A stretch of 8,331 bases of DNA from Gemmatimonadota bacterium. GTDB taxonomy: Bacteria > Gemmatimonadota > Gemmatimonadetes > Gemmatimonadales > GWC2-71-9. Shown piece after piece: positions 1 to 6,192 of this stretch (position 1 is the first letter of the stretch; each line of letters starts with the position of its first letter). The DNA lies in assembly GCA_024640185.1 (NCBI GenBank), contig JAHEFN010000090.1:1-8331 (forward strand), given 5' to 3'. Under the pieces are notes generated by a model. The model ran no database searches. It worked only from the letters and a program-made list of their open reading frames with translations, and was not told where the DNA came from. The translations under genes were made by a program, and so were the position numbers.

Positions 1-730
1 CGTCGGCGTTGGTGATCGCCGACATGGCGTTGCCACCGAGGTTGACGACCTGCGAGTTCGGGTTGTACGGCGACCCGGTCAATGGATCGATCCGCTGCAC
101 CAGCCGGTTGGAAAATTGGTCGCTGGTCCCGAGGTCATACTTGAAGCCGAGCTGCTGCAGGTCGGTACGATCGACGAAGATCAGCTTCGCCATGATCGCC
201 ACCGTCGGGGTCCGGATATCGAGGCCCCTGGCAAAGTCGATGATCCCCGGCAGCCTGGTCCGGGTGTCGGTGATGATCAAGGCGTTGAGCCCGGTGTCCG
301 AGATGACCTGGCCGCGGTCCTTGGTGAGCAGCCCCTGGAGGTTCAGTGCCATCAGGGAGGCCTTGGCGTAGTTGAGCCGCAGCACCTGGGTCTCGAGTCG
401 CTCGATCGAATCGAGCGCCACCAACTGACCCGGCGAGTCGATCCGCAGGATGCCACCGGGCATCTCGACGACGGAGAGGCCGTGCACGGCCAACACCGCC
501 TGGAACGCCTCTTCCCATGGCTTGTTGGTGAACCTGGCATCGACCGTCGCGTCGATTCCCGGGCCGAGGACCATGTCACGGCCGCTGTAGTCCGAGAACA
601 TGGCGACAACATCCGCCATCGGGGTCTTGTCGAAGGTGACGGTCACCCGGGCGTTGTCCTGGGCCTGAACGGCCCCGGGACTGACCAGGAGCGCGGTCAC
701 CAAGAGTCGGCGAAAGAATCGTGTGGTCAT
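1..730 (-). CDS. pilQ: PilQ secretin, N-terminal 243 residues (runs off the left edge)
   Basis: This is the outer-membrane secretin through which the pilus exits. The reading frame is open from ATG at 730 to base 1. Residues 1-23 look like a Sec signal peptide (MTTRFFRR, hydrophobic stretch, then VQA before QD). Residues about 27-97 fit the STN/N0 domain (VTVTFDKTPMADVVAMF, then PWEEAFQAVLAVHGL and GGILRI). Residues about 113-172 fit a secretin N1 domain (TQVLRLNYAKAS, then VISDTGLNALIITDT and GLD). From about 174 (TPTVAIMAKLIFVDR, LGFKY) the secretin core begins. No AMIN peptidoglycan-binding domain precedes N0, unlike proteobacterial PilQ. The start is fixed by an ATGA overlap with the pilP stop, so translation is probably coupled. 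The pore-forming C-terminus lies outside the window. The family call is secure. PilQ rather than another secretin is supported by the pilMNOP genes directly upstream. Confidence 0.95.
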   Translation of the reverse strand, partial: MTTRFFRRLLVTALLVSPGAVQAQDNARVTVTFDKTPMADVVAMFSDYSGRDMVLGPGIDATVDARFTNKPWEEAFQAVLAVHGLSVVEMPGGILRIDSPGQLVALDSIERLETQVLRLNYAKASLMALNLQGLLTKDRGQVISDTGLNALIITDTRTRLPGIIDFARGLDIRTPTVAIMAKLIFVDRTDLQQLGFKYDLGTSDQFSNRLVQRIDPLTGSPYNPNSQVVNLGGNAMSAITNAD

Positions 731-1227
731 GGGGTCCCCGGACGACTGAGCTGATAGGTCTGGCGGCGGATGGTGCCAAAGTCGTTCATCGTGAGGGTCG
801 CCATGTTGGATTCGATGGCGGCCACGTACAGGCGACCGATGCGGTCGCCCTGACGGACGGTGTGTCGGTCATTGTTGCCCACCTCGCGGAATACGGCGAT
901 CGACCGGGAGGGATCACTCGGCTGATAGATCAGCGAGGTCAGCACCATGTCGGGAAGCTCCGGCCCACTCTGCTCAAGGGTCACGAGCGCCCGGAATGGG
1001 TCGCGAGCGGTTCCCCGCCAGGCGTAGACCTCGCGGAGCAGCGGTCGCTCACCGCGAGCCGCGGCGGTATCGAAGGCTGCCGCCTGTGATTCCATCGGCG
1101 GTGCCGGCATCTCGGCAGGCAGGGCAGGTGTGGTCGTCTCGAGGTCCACGACAGGCTCCTCGGCACCACCACCGCCACAGGCGACCACCAACATCAGGAG
1201 GGCCGTGGCGTGAGTCTTACATGCCAT
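727..1227 (-). CDS. pilP: PilP inner-membrane lipoprotein of the pilus alignment complex
   Basis: PilP connects the PilN/PilO inner-membrane dimer to the periplasmic N0 domain of PilQ. The 166-residue product begins with a lipoprotein signal whose lipobox is VVAC, so Cys17 would be lipidated. A Gly, then acidic and Pro-rich, linker follows (about 18-50). The C-terminal half carries the PilP pattern: YAWRGTARDPFRAL at about 68-81, then a small beta domain with GDRIGRLYVAAIESNMATL at about 127-145. The start is well supported: AGGAGG (1239-1234) lies 6 nt upstream of ATG, and the start overlaps the end of pilO by 11 nt. The stop overlaps the pilQ start (ATGA). Length and gene order match the family. 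Confidence 0.93.
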   Translation of the reverse strand: MACKTHATALLMLVVACGGGGAEEPVVDLETTTPALPAEMPAPPMESQAAAFDTAAARGERPLLREVYAWRGTARDPFRALVTLEQSGPELPDMVLTSLIYQPSDPSRSIAVFREVGNNDRHTVRQGDRIGRLYVAAIESNMATLTMNDFGTIRRQTYQLSRPGTP

Positions 1228-1843
1228 TGGGTGCCTCCTCGGAGGTGGCCGCGGCCTTCACGTAGGACTTGAGCGAGAACCTGGCCTCGAGCATCGAGAG
1301 CGTGTCTCCAAGAATCCTGGCGGAAGCGACCGACGCCCGGTTCAGGTTGATGGCCCGTGGGACCATGATTCGCCGCAGTGAGGCGACATCGGTGAGGAAG
1401 TCGCCGACCTGGTTGTATCGACCAATGACGGTGAACTCGTAGCTATGGGTGTCGAACGGCTCCGGTCCAGCCACGGGGGCTGAGGGCGTGAAGGCTTCGA
1501 CCCGTAGCCCATGCACCTTGGCCCGGATGTTCACATCATCGATCAGGTTCGCCACCTCGCGCTGTTCCGGCACCAGGGAGCGAAGCACCCCGAGGGAAGC
1601 CTGATACGCCGCGGTGCGAGCCTGCACATCCTCGACCGATTCCCGGGCGAGGTCGGCCTTGGCGCGCTCGACCTCCAACCGGACGTCGTTGAGGGTGTCC
1701 TGGAGTGCCAGGACCCTTTCCTGCCGAGTCTGCACGCCATCGACACCGATCAAGTCGAGCCCGCTACCGGTGTACCCGATATAGCCGAGCAGGATGGCGA
1801 TGAGCAGCAGAAGCAGCGGTGTCGACTTGGGAGTGTCGGCCAT
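1217..1843 (-). CDS. pilO: PilO alignment-complex protein
   Basis: PilO is a bitopic inner-membrane protein that pairs with PilN and contacts PilP. The product has 208 residues. It has a short cytoplasmic N-terminus, one membrane segment at about 9-27 (LLLLLLIAILLGYIGYTG context), a charged helical region at about 40-80 likely to form a coiled coil, and a C-terminal ferredoxin-like domain. The family signature is clear at about 90-120 (LVPEQREVANLIDDV, then A..HGLRVEAFTP) and at about 135-160 (YEFTVIGRYNQVGDFLTDVASL). It starts 2 nt after the pilN stop. GGAGG inside the last pilN codons is the probable ribosome site, implying coupled translation. Confidence 0.94.
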   Translation of the reverse strand: MADTPKSTPLLLLLIAILLGYIGYTGSGLDLIGVDGVQTRQERVLALQDTLNDVRLEVERAKADLARESVEDVQARTAAYQASLGVLRSLVPEQREVANLIDDVNIRAKVHGLRVEAFTPSAPVAGPEPFDTHSYEFTVIGRYNQVGDFLTDVASLRRIMVPRAINLNRASVASARILGDTLSMLEARFSLKSYVKAAATSEEAPNGM

Positions 1844-1845
1844 CG

Positions 1846-2526
1846 TCAGTCCTCCACCACAGACTCGAGGATCGGTGTCGTCTCGACCTGAGACGAGTCC
1901 GCCCTCGAGAATGTCGCCTGAATCGTGAACTGGGTGAGCGCCCGATTGCCCTCGATGACCGTCTTGGCATCAATCGGCAGGACGTTCTCCAGCCATGCGC
2001 TGGCCTCCAGACGGCGGAGGAATGTCGTGTAGTTCGCCAAGTCACCTGTCATCCCGGCAATCCGCACCGACGGCGCCGCCGGGCCTTGCTCATCGAAGCC
2101 AGGAGCGGTGGCGATGTCGGACACTGAGGTGAGCCAGGTGTTGTCGGGCAAGGCGTACGACACCTCATCGAGGATGTGCGGCCAGATCAACCGCTCCCCA
2201 TCGACCGCGGAGATGGTCCCGATCTGGGTAAGAATCGAATCCCTGATTCGCTCCTCCTGCCGCTTCTGGCGAACGAACCCTTGGTAGACCTGTTGTTCGC
2301 TTCGCGCCTCGACCAGCTGGGGCTCGAGGTCACCGAGCTGGGAACCGGTCTGCCAAAAGAGGAACCCGAGGCCAGCGATGACAGCCACCCACCCGACGAC
2401 GGCCGCGATCTGCCAAGGTTCCTTGATGGCACCGGTCAGCCCCTTGAACTGATCTGCCAGGCCGGCGAACGGCGAGCCGCGCTCGACACTGCGCTTGGCA
2501 CCGGGACGAAGGTTGATCGTGATCAT
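1846..2526 (-). CDS. pilN: PilN alignment-complex protein
   Basis: PilN links cytoplasmic PilM to PilO. The 226-residue product opens with MITINLRPG, matching the conserved INLLP-type cytoplasmic peptide that binds PilM in characterised systems. A membrane segment spans about 38-58, followed by a charged coiled-coil region at about 62-105 (EPQLVEARSEQQVYQGF onward). The periplasmic domain at about 110-207 has the PilN pattern IWPHILDEVSYALPDNTWLTS, with VRIAGMTGDLANYTTFLRRLE and then LENV. The 13-nt gap after pilM contains GGAGG (2539-2535) 8 nt before the ATG, which confirms the start. The C-terminal tail beyond 207 is unstructured-looking and acidic. Confidence 0.94.
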   Translation of the reverse strand: MITINLRPGAKRSVERGSPFAGLADQFKGLTGAIKEPWQIAAVVGWVAVIAGLGFLFWQTGSQLGDLEPQLVEARSEQQVYQGFVRQKRQEERIRDSILTQIGTISAVDGERLIWPHILDEVSYALPDNTWLTSVSDIATAPGFDEQGPAAPSVRIAGMTGDLANYTTFLRRLEASAWLENVLPIDAKTVIEGNRALTQFTIQATFSRADSSQVETTPILESVVED

Positions 2527-2539
2527 GGTGTTGGCCTCC

Positions 2540-3583
2540 TCATGACGCCGCCCTGAGGGCGAGTCCCACCGGGAGCATCAGGAGCGGCGCGACCTCGTCC
2601 ATCGACAGTCCGTCGAAGGCATCGGGTGCCACATCGAGACGTTCGAGAGGATGCGCCGCACTCACCTGCACCCTGAGTCGATCCGCCAACACCTCGCCGA
2701 GTCCCGGCACCCGCGAACCGCCGCCGGTGAGGTAGACCCGAGCCAGCTGTCCCGCTGGCTTGCCTGATGTCTGCAGGAACGCCGCGGCCCGCTCAATCCC
2801 CAGGGCGATCTCCTCGCCTCGTGCGGTGACATGGGGCGTCAGGGCCGGGTCGGTGTTGCCACTGCGCAGGATCCGGTCGGCCTCGTCGGCGGCCATGCCG
2901 CGTTCACGCTGCAGGTCCTCGCGCAAGCGACGCACCCCGACCGGGATGTCCCGCGTCAGGACCGGGACCCCGTCCTCGAGCAGGTTCACGACCGTGGTCT
3001 CGTGGCCAATGTTGGCCAGGGCCACCACACCGCGCATCGCCTCGGGGTAGTTCCGTTCGAAGGCGTTGTGGAGCGCGAAGGCCTCGACGTCGATCACCTT
3101 GGCATCGAGGCCGATCTCGCCGAGCATGGCAAGCTTCGACTCAACCAGCTCCCGCTTGGCCGCCACGAGCAGCACCTGCATCTGCAGCCCGTCGCCGTCC
3201 GGATCGAGGATCTGGAAGTCGAGCTCGACATTCTCGGGATCGAAGGGGACGTGCTGGTCGGCCTCCCACCGGATGACCTCCCGCGCCTCGGTCTCCTTCA
3301 TCCGATCCATGAGGATCTTCTTGATGATGACGTCCCGGCCGCCTACGGCGACGATGACGTGCTTGGTCTTGATCTGCGCCCGACTGAGCAGGTCACGCAC
3401 TGCATCAGAGACGAGCTGCGGATCCATCACTTCGCCCTCGACGATGGCGTCGTCGGCCACCGGTGCGATTGCCACTCTCTCAAGAACCGGATGACCGGAG
3501 CCGTGATTGACCACGACGGCCTTGAGGTAGCCGCTGCCGATGTCGAGACCCACCGTGGAGCTTGCGCGGGAGAAGAGCGCCAT
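2540..3583 (-). CDS. pilM: PilM actin-like ATPase of the pilus base
   Basis: PilM is a cytoplasmic FtsA-like ATP-binding protein that forms a ring under the pilus machine and holds the PilN N-terminal peptide. The product has 347 residues, the usual family length. The actin-fold motifs are visible: phosphate-1 VGLDIGSGYLKAVVV at 11-25, phosphate-2 LANIGHETTVVNL at 189-201, and the adenosine motif VYLTGGGSRVPGL at 283-295. The PilM block REVIRWEADQHVPFDPENV followed by LDFQIL lies at 101-126. It is the first gene of the pilMNOPQ cluster. The ribosome site is weak (AGGG, about 6 nt before ATG), but the N-terminus (MALFSRASSTVGLDIGS) aligns well with the family, so the start is likely right. Confidence 0.96.
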   Translation of the reverse strand: MALFSRASSTVGLDIGSGYLKAVVVNHGSGHPVLERVAIAPVADDAIVEGEVMDPQLVSDAVRDLLSRAQIKTKHVIVAVGGRDVIIKKILMDRMKETEAREVIRWEADQHVPFDPENVELDFQILDPDGDGLQMQVLLVAAKRELVESKLAMLGEIGLDAKVIDVEAFALHNAFERNYPEAMRGVVALANIGHETTVVNLLEDGVPVLTRDIPVGVRRLREDLQRERGMAADEADRILRSGNTDPALTPHVTARGEEIALGIERAAAFLQTSGKPAGQLARVYLTGGGSRVPGLGEVLADRLRVQVSAAHPLERLDVAPDAFDGLSMDEVAPLLMLPVGLALRAAS

Positions 3584-3611
3584 AGGAGCCCTGATTATGC
3601 GGTTGAAGGTT

Positions 3612-3626
3612 GCTGTACGGTACAGC
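3612..3626. promoter_or_regulatory. Perfect inverted repeat upstream of pilM, candidate operator
   Basis: GCTGTAC-G-GTACAGC is a perfect 7+1+7 palindrome, 29 bases upstream of the pilM start. It lies 14 nt downstream of the TTGACT hexamer on the minus strand, where a repressor or activator dimer could contact promoter DNA. The half-site is short enough to occur by chance at low frequency, so a regulatory role is inference. As RNA it would be a hairpin with a one-base loop and therefore strained, which favours a DNA-binding site. Confidence 0.4.
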
Positions 3627-3711
3627 CGCTACAAAGGCCAAGTCAAGCAAGGCACCGATAACCAACCCGTTGTCCAAAGGTCACTTACGACCACTGACCT
3701 CCGAGCGAAAC

Positions 3712-3728
3712 CGGGGAAACACTCCCCG
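3712..3728 (-). terminator. Weak stem-loop after the minor-pilin trio
   Basis: On the minus strand CGGGGA, a 5-nt loop GTGTT, and TCCCCG form a perfect 6-bp hairpin about 40 nt past the stop of the last minor-pilin gene. The following bases are GTTTCG rather than a T-run, so intrinsic termination would be weak. It may be a pause or processing hairpin, or chance in GC-rich DNA. Confidence 0.25.
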
Positions 3729-3767
3729 AGACCTCCGAACAAACTGCACCTGCCGTGCCACCGGTGT

Positions 3768-4175
3768 TCAGTAGTCGGGCCGGTCGTCCATCACGAGGGC
3801 AGTATCGGCAGGTCCGATCCGAAGAAGCAGGGTGCCGCGCCGCGTGACAGCGTGGCGAGAAGATCCGCCCTCGCGCCGGACCACCACGATGAGCTCCACC
3901 AGCGGGAAGTTGGCATCGCGAGCGGCGGCGGCCTCGATCACCCAACCGGAGACACGGGGCGTCGGCAATGGCTCAGTGCGCCCCGGCGAAACGCGTCCGA
4001 AGATGGAGTCAGACTCGACCCGGGCCTGGGCCAACGCCGTTCCGAGCGCGAGATCGGCCTCAAGTGCGGCCCGCTGATCGCTGACGAGTCGGGCCCGAGC
4101 GACAACCCCGGCCGACAGACCAGCAGCCAGCCCCTCGGCGAGCAGGAGGACCACGAGCCCCCAGGCGAGCATCAT
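3768..4175 (-). CDS. Small single-pass membrane protein of the pilus cluster (PilX-position, unrecognised)
   Basis: The product has 135 residues. It starts MMLAWGLVVLLLAEGLAAGL, a hydrophobic segment at about 3-28, followed by an Arg- and Ala-rich amphipathic stretch (ARARLVSDQRAALEADLALG). A beta-like C-terminal half follows (WVIEAAAARDANFPLVELIVVVRR, and a terminus near ALVMDDRPDY). There is no Gly-Phe/Thr prepilin peptidase site before the membrane helix. A Glu at residue 14 sits inside the helix. The start is set by an ATGA overlap with the preceding gene and by GGAG 8 nt upstream. Third place after two minor pilins is where PilX or GspK-like proteins often sit. It could be a divergent minor pilin or a membrane-anchored partner. 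I do not recognise the family. Confidence 0.75.
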   Translation of the reverse strand: MMLAWGLVVLLLAEGLAAGLSAGVVARARLVSDQRAALEADLALGTALAQARVESDSIFGRVSPGRTEPLPTPRVSGWVIEAAAARDANFPLVELIVVVRREGGSSRHAVTRRGTLLLRIGPADTALVMDDRPDY

Positions 4176-4888
4176 CGCGCCGGCTCCAGATGGCTGACCA
4201 GACTGAGGGGCGGCAAAGGTGGCCACCAGCGGAGGTTGACCGTGACGAGGCCTGATCCAGCATCCACCACCACCGAAAGCGGGCGGACCGAGAGCGGGCC
4301 GCCAAGCGGCTGGATCGGTCCGCTGCCGCGTCGCCGTTCCAGCCCGAGCCACCACGACGACCCACTCCGGTAGGCTCGCAATCGTGCGGGTTCGACCACC
4401 CGGACTCGGGCGGCGGGAGACACCGACCGGTCGAACTCGAGCATCCAGGCCGGTTCCGCCGCGGGACAGGTGGCTGGCCGCAGGGCGACGAGCACCGCGC
4501 GCGACCAGGTGAGGGAGTCTGCCGAGAGCAGCAGGACATCGTCCCGGCCCGGCACCGGCGCCCTGACCCCAGCCCAGTCCCTCAGGCTGATGGTTGTGGA
4601 GGAGGCTCCCGCGCTGCAAGCCACCGCTCGGCCCACCTGCCGATCGAACTCCAAGGCGTCGCCTGCCCCGATCGACAGATCAACGATGGTGCTTGGCCGA
4701 AAGGCCACCGACAACAATGCCCTGACGGTCGTTGCGTCCCGCTCCGCCGCACCCCGACGCGCCGACAGCACGGCCGCGCGACTCCCCGCCATCAGCACCG
4801 GCATCACCAAGGCAGCAAGGCATCCAGCAGCGCTCAGGACGACGGCGAGCTCCACGAGCGTCGTCCCACCCCGCCTCACGGTCCGCAT
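4172..4888 (-). CDS. Minor pilin, PilW/GspJ-like prepilin with Thr at +1
   Basis: The product has 238 residues with a class III (prepilin peptidase) signal. The leader is MRTVRRGG, cleavage falls between Gly8 and Thr9, and the mature protein begins TTLVE with Glu at +5. The hydrophobic helix extends to about residue 32, followed by a long amphipathic helix (SRAAVLSARRGAAERDATTV). The globular part ends with a pattern seen in PilW/GspJ proteins: W..GLERR at about 180-186, then QPLGGPLSVRPLSVVVDA at about 193-210. Thr at +1 replaces the usual Phe or Met. The start overlaps the previous stop by 13 nt, and no clear Shine-Dalgarno is seen, so coupling is likely. Cys23, Cys91 and Cys141 are present. 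The prepilin nature is secure. Assignment to PilW is tentative and rests on size, position and the C-terminal pattern. Confidence 0.85.
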   Translation of the reverse strand: MRTVRRGGTTLVELAVVLSAAGCLAALVMPVLMAGSRAAVLSARRGAAERDATTVRALLSVAFRPSTIVDLSIGAGDALEFDRQVGRAVACSAGASSTTISLRDWAGVRAPVPGRDDVLLLSADSLTWSRAVLVALRPATCPAAEPAWMLEFDRSVSPAARVRVVEPARLRAYRSGSSWWLGLERRRGSGPIQPLGGPLSVRPLSVVVDAGSGLVTVNLRWWPPLPPLSLVSHLEPAR

Positions 4889-5163
4889 CGGAAGGTCACG
4901 GTGATCGCAGGCCGGGCTGCTGTGGCCGGCAACAGCAGCCGAACGGCGGCCGGGACAGCCGCCGCACGGCATCCTGAGTCAGCCGTGGCCCGGGCCACGG
5001 CCTCGCGCCTGGCGGAATCGACCTGTTTGCCCTCATCCAGCCGGCGGCTCGCGCGGCTGGCCGCAAGCACCGCGGCCGTGAGGCCGAGAACGGCCAGCTC
5101 GACCAGGATCACGGTGATCAGCAGCTCGATGAGCGAGGTGCCGCGGGGGGTCGTGGGACGCAT
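4876..5163 (-). CDS. Small minor pilin, PilV/GspI-like prepilin with Thr at +1
   Basis: The product has 95 residues. The leader is MRPTTPRG, with cleavage after Gly8, and the mature protein begins TSLIELLITVILVELAVLGL, with Glu at +5. A charged amphipathic helix follows (SRASRRLDEGKQVDSARREA). The globular part is tiny and Ala/Pro-rich, with Cys65 and Cys93 that could pair. Only about 87 mature residues remain, shorter than typical PilV, as for a GspI-type pseudopilin. ATG at 5163 gives the normal short basic leader. A TTG at 5169 would add two residues. No strong ribosome site is visible. It overlaps the next gene by 13 nt. The position just downstream of an intrinsic terminator suggests low, read-through expression, fitting a minor component. 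Confidence 0.83.
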   Translation of the reverse strand: MRPTTPRGTSLIELLITVILVELAVLGLTAAVLAASRASRRLDEGKQVDSARREAVARATADSGCRAAAVPAAVRLLLPATAARPAITVTFRCGP

Positions 5164-5201
5164 GACCAAGTCTCACAACAGCGGCGACCCAGGCCGGGGC
5201 C

Positions 5202-5239
5202 AAAAAAAGACAGGCCGCTCACGCGATGGCGCGAACGGC
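5202..5239 (-). terminator. Intrinsic terminator after the second pilin gene
   Basis: On the minus strand GCCGTTCGCG (5239-5230), loop CCATCG, and CGTGAGCGGC (5223-5214) form a 10-bp stem with two G-T wobbles. After CTGTC comes a run of seven T (5208-5202). It lies about 33 nt past the second pilin stop and about 40 nt before the first minor-pilin gene. The 5-nt spacer between stem and T-run is longer than ideal, so termination may be partial. That would set a high pilin to minor-pilin ratio from a single transcript. Confidence 0.75.
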
Positions 5240-5271
5240 GGACGGGATGGCCTGCACCAACGGTGTGTTCC

Positions 5272-5652
5272 CTAGTTACAGGTGATCTTGCCGTCGGTGA
5301 GGGTGCCGTCGCCCACGGTCACCGTACACTCGTCGAGCACCCCGGAGATGGTGGGATTGCTGGCCGTCACCGTGAACTTCACCGCGTCAGCGGTGATGGT
5401 GATCACGTGGTTCGGGCTGGGATTGAAGGTGTTGCTGGGAAACGTGAGGGTATAGGTCGAGTAATCGATGTAGTACGCTTCCTGGGCACTCATGATGTTG
5501 CGGATATCACTGCGGATCGCAGCGAGCTTGGACTTGTCCTTCGACGACGCGAACTTGGGGACCGCAATGGCCGCCAGCAATCCCATGATCACCACCACGA
5601 TGAGCAGCTCGATCAGGGTGAAGCCGCCTCGGTGACTGTTGGGACGTGCCAC
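5272..5652 (-). CDS. Type IV pilin, second tandem copy
   Basis: This major-type pilin has 126 residues from a GTG start. The leader is MARPNSHRGG, cut after Gly10, and the mature protein starts FTLIELLIVVVIMGLLAAIA with Glu at +5. The conserved stretch VPKFASSKDKSKLAAIRSDI and AQEAYYIDYSTY closely parallels the neighbouring pilin. The C-terminal domain has Cys109 and Cys125 enclosing DECTVTVGDGTLTDGKITC, the expected disulfide-bounded D-region, and the protein ends CN. The globular part is Thr/Asn/Val-rich. GTG at 5652 is chosen because it gives a normal short basic leader, with GGGGGGAG just upstream (spacing is tight). An in-frame ATG at 5757 with AGGAG upstream would add 35 Gly/Pro-rich residues and is a credible alternative. 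It is a paralogue of the first pilin, so roles such as alternative major subunit or minor subunit are possible. Confidence 0.92.
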   Translation of the reverse strand: MARPNSHRGGFTLIELLIVVVIMGLLAAIAVPKFASSKDKSKLAAIRSDIRNIMSAQEAYYIDYSTYTLTFPSNTFNPSPNHVITITADAVKFTVTASNPTISGVLDECTVTVGDGTLTDGKITCN

Positions 5653-5724
5653 GGCTCCCCCCAAGTGATCCGGTCCGCCGCCGCCATCGACTGGACCTTC
5701 GGCCAGTCTGGGGCTGAACGGGTT

Positions 5725-5751
5725 GTGCCCGGCCAAGACCGCACCGGGCAC
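5725..5751 (-). terminator. Hairpin between the two pilin genes (attenuator or processing site)
   Basis: GTGCCCGG (5751-5744 on the minus strand), an 11-nt loop, and CCGGGCAC (5732-5725) give a perfect 8-bp GC-rich stem about 30 nt past the first pilin stop. No T-run follows (AACCCG), so it is not a classical intrinsic terminator. A stable hairpin here would protect the 3' end of the upstream pilin message and lower expression of the second pilin. The function is inferred. Confidence 0.45.
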
Positions 5752-5781
5752 TCCCATTCGTTCACCACTCCTGCTAGAACC

Positions 5782-6168
5782 TTACGAGCAGGTGGTCACA
5801 CCGTCGACCGTCGTGGCCGCACCGGCGCCGACCTGCACCTGGCACTGGGTAAAGCCGCTGCTGATCGTGGTGTTGTTCGCATTCCCGGTGTAGCCGCTCG
5901 CGTTGGGCGTGATCGTCATGGTGTTGCCCGACGACAGCGAGAAGCTGTTCGCGGTCTGCAGCTGCGCGAAGGAACCGTAGGTCGAGTAGTCCGAGAAATA
6001 CGCTTCCTGTGCGGTCATCATGTTGCGCAGGTCTGTCTTGACCGAGGCCAGCTTGGCCTTGTCCTTGGTCGCCGCGAACTTCGGAATCGCGATGGCGGCC
6101 AGAATGCCGATGATCACGACGACGATCAGCAGCTCGATGAGCGTAAAGCCCTTGCGGTTTGAAAGCAT
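5782..6168 (-). CDS. pilA: Type IV pilin, first tandem copy (probable major pilin)
   Basis: This is the main candidate for the pilus fibre subunit. It has 128 residues: leader MLSNRKG, prepilin peptidase cleavage Gly7/Phe8, and a mature N-terminus FTLIELLIVVVIIGILAAIA with Glu at +5 for N-methylation and packing. The spine helix continues with IPKFAATKDKAKLASVKTDL and MTAQEAYFSDYSTYGS. The globular domain is very rich in Ser, Thr, Asn and Gly (about 72-106). The C-terminal Cys109 and Cys127 should form the D-loop disulfide. ATG at 6168 is preceded by GGAG (6181-6178) with 9 nt spacing. A TTG at 6183 in frame would lengthen the leader by five residues and would bury that ribosome site, so it is less likely. 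The gene sits directly behind a sigma-54 promoter and a hairpin-rich leader, as expected for a strongly and conditionally expressed pilin. Confidence 0.96.
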   Translation of the reverse strand: MLSNRKGFTLIELLIVVVIIGILAAIAIPKFAATKDKAKLASVKTDLRNMMTAQEAYFSDYSTYGSFAQLQTANSFSLSSGNTMTITPNASGYTGNANNTTISSGFTQCQVQVGAGAATTVDGVTTCS

Positions 6169-6192
6169 TGCCGAGATCTCCAATGATGTAAG

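Larger units (their letters stand above)
3584..3767. other. Intergenic control region between the minor-pilin trio and pilM
   Basis: No gene is seen in these 184 bases. It must hold any separate start signals for pilMNOPQ, because both flanking genes read leftward. It contains a perfect inverted repeat (3612-3626), a TTGACT hexamer on the minus strand (3646-3641) that could be a -35 box without a convincing -10 partner, and a small GC-rich stem-loop (3712-3728). Whether pilM has its own promoter or is read through from the upstream genes cannot be decided from sequence. Confidence 0.6.

Noticed and set aside
116..754. A 212-codon plus-strand frame opposite pilQ
   Set aside because: It is antisense to the clear secretin reading frame. 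The translation is low-complexity Gly/Asp/Val/His without motifs.
3584..3622. A sigma-70 promoter using CATAAT (minus strand 3599-3594) as -10 for pilM
   Set aside because: No acceptable -35 lies 16-18 nt upstream, and it would start transcription only a few bases before the ATG.
3540..4373. A 277-codon plus-strand frame crossing the pilM upstream region and the minor-pilin genes
   Set aside because: It is Arg/Ser/Pro-rich shadow sequence, and the overlapped minus-strand frames have prepilin signals and coupled starts.
5263..6162. A 299-codon open frame on the plus strand spanning both pilin genes
   Set aside because: It is antisense to two unmistakable pilins. Its composition (runs of His, Asp, Gly, Arg) is that of a codon shadow, and no domain is recognisable.
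5782..6168. A Geobacter-like short conductive pilin
   Set aside because: The spine is similar, but the mature protein is about 121 residues with a full globular head and D-loop cysteines, unlike the truncated aromatic-rich PilA of Geobacter.
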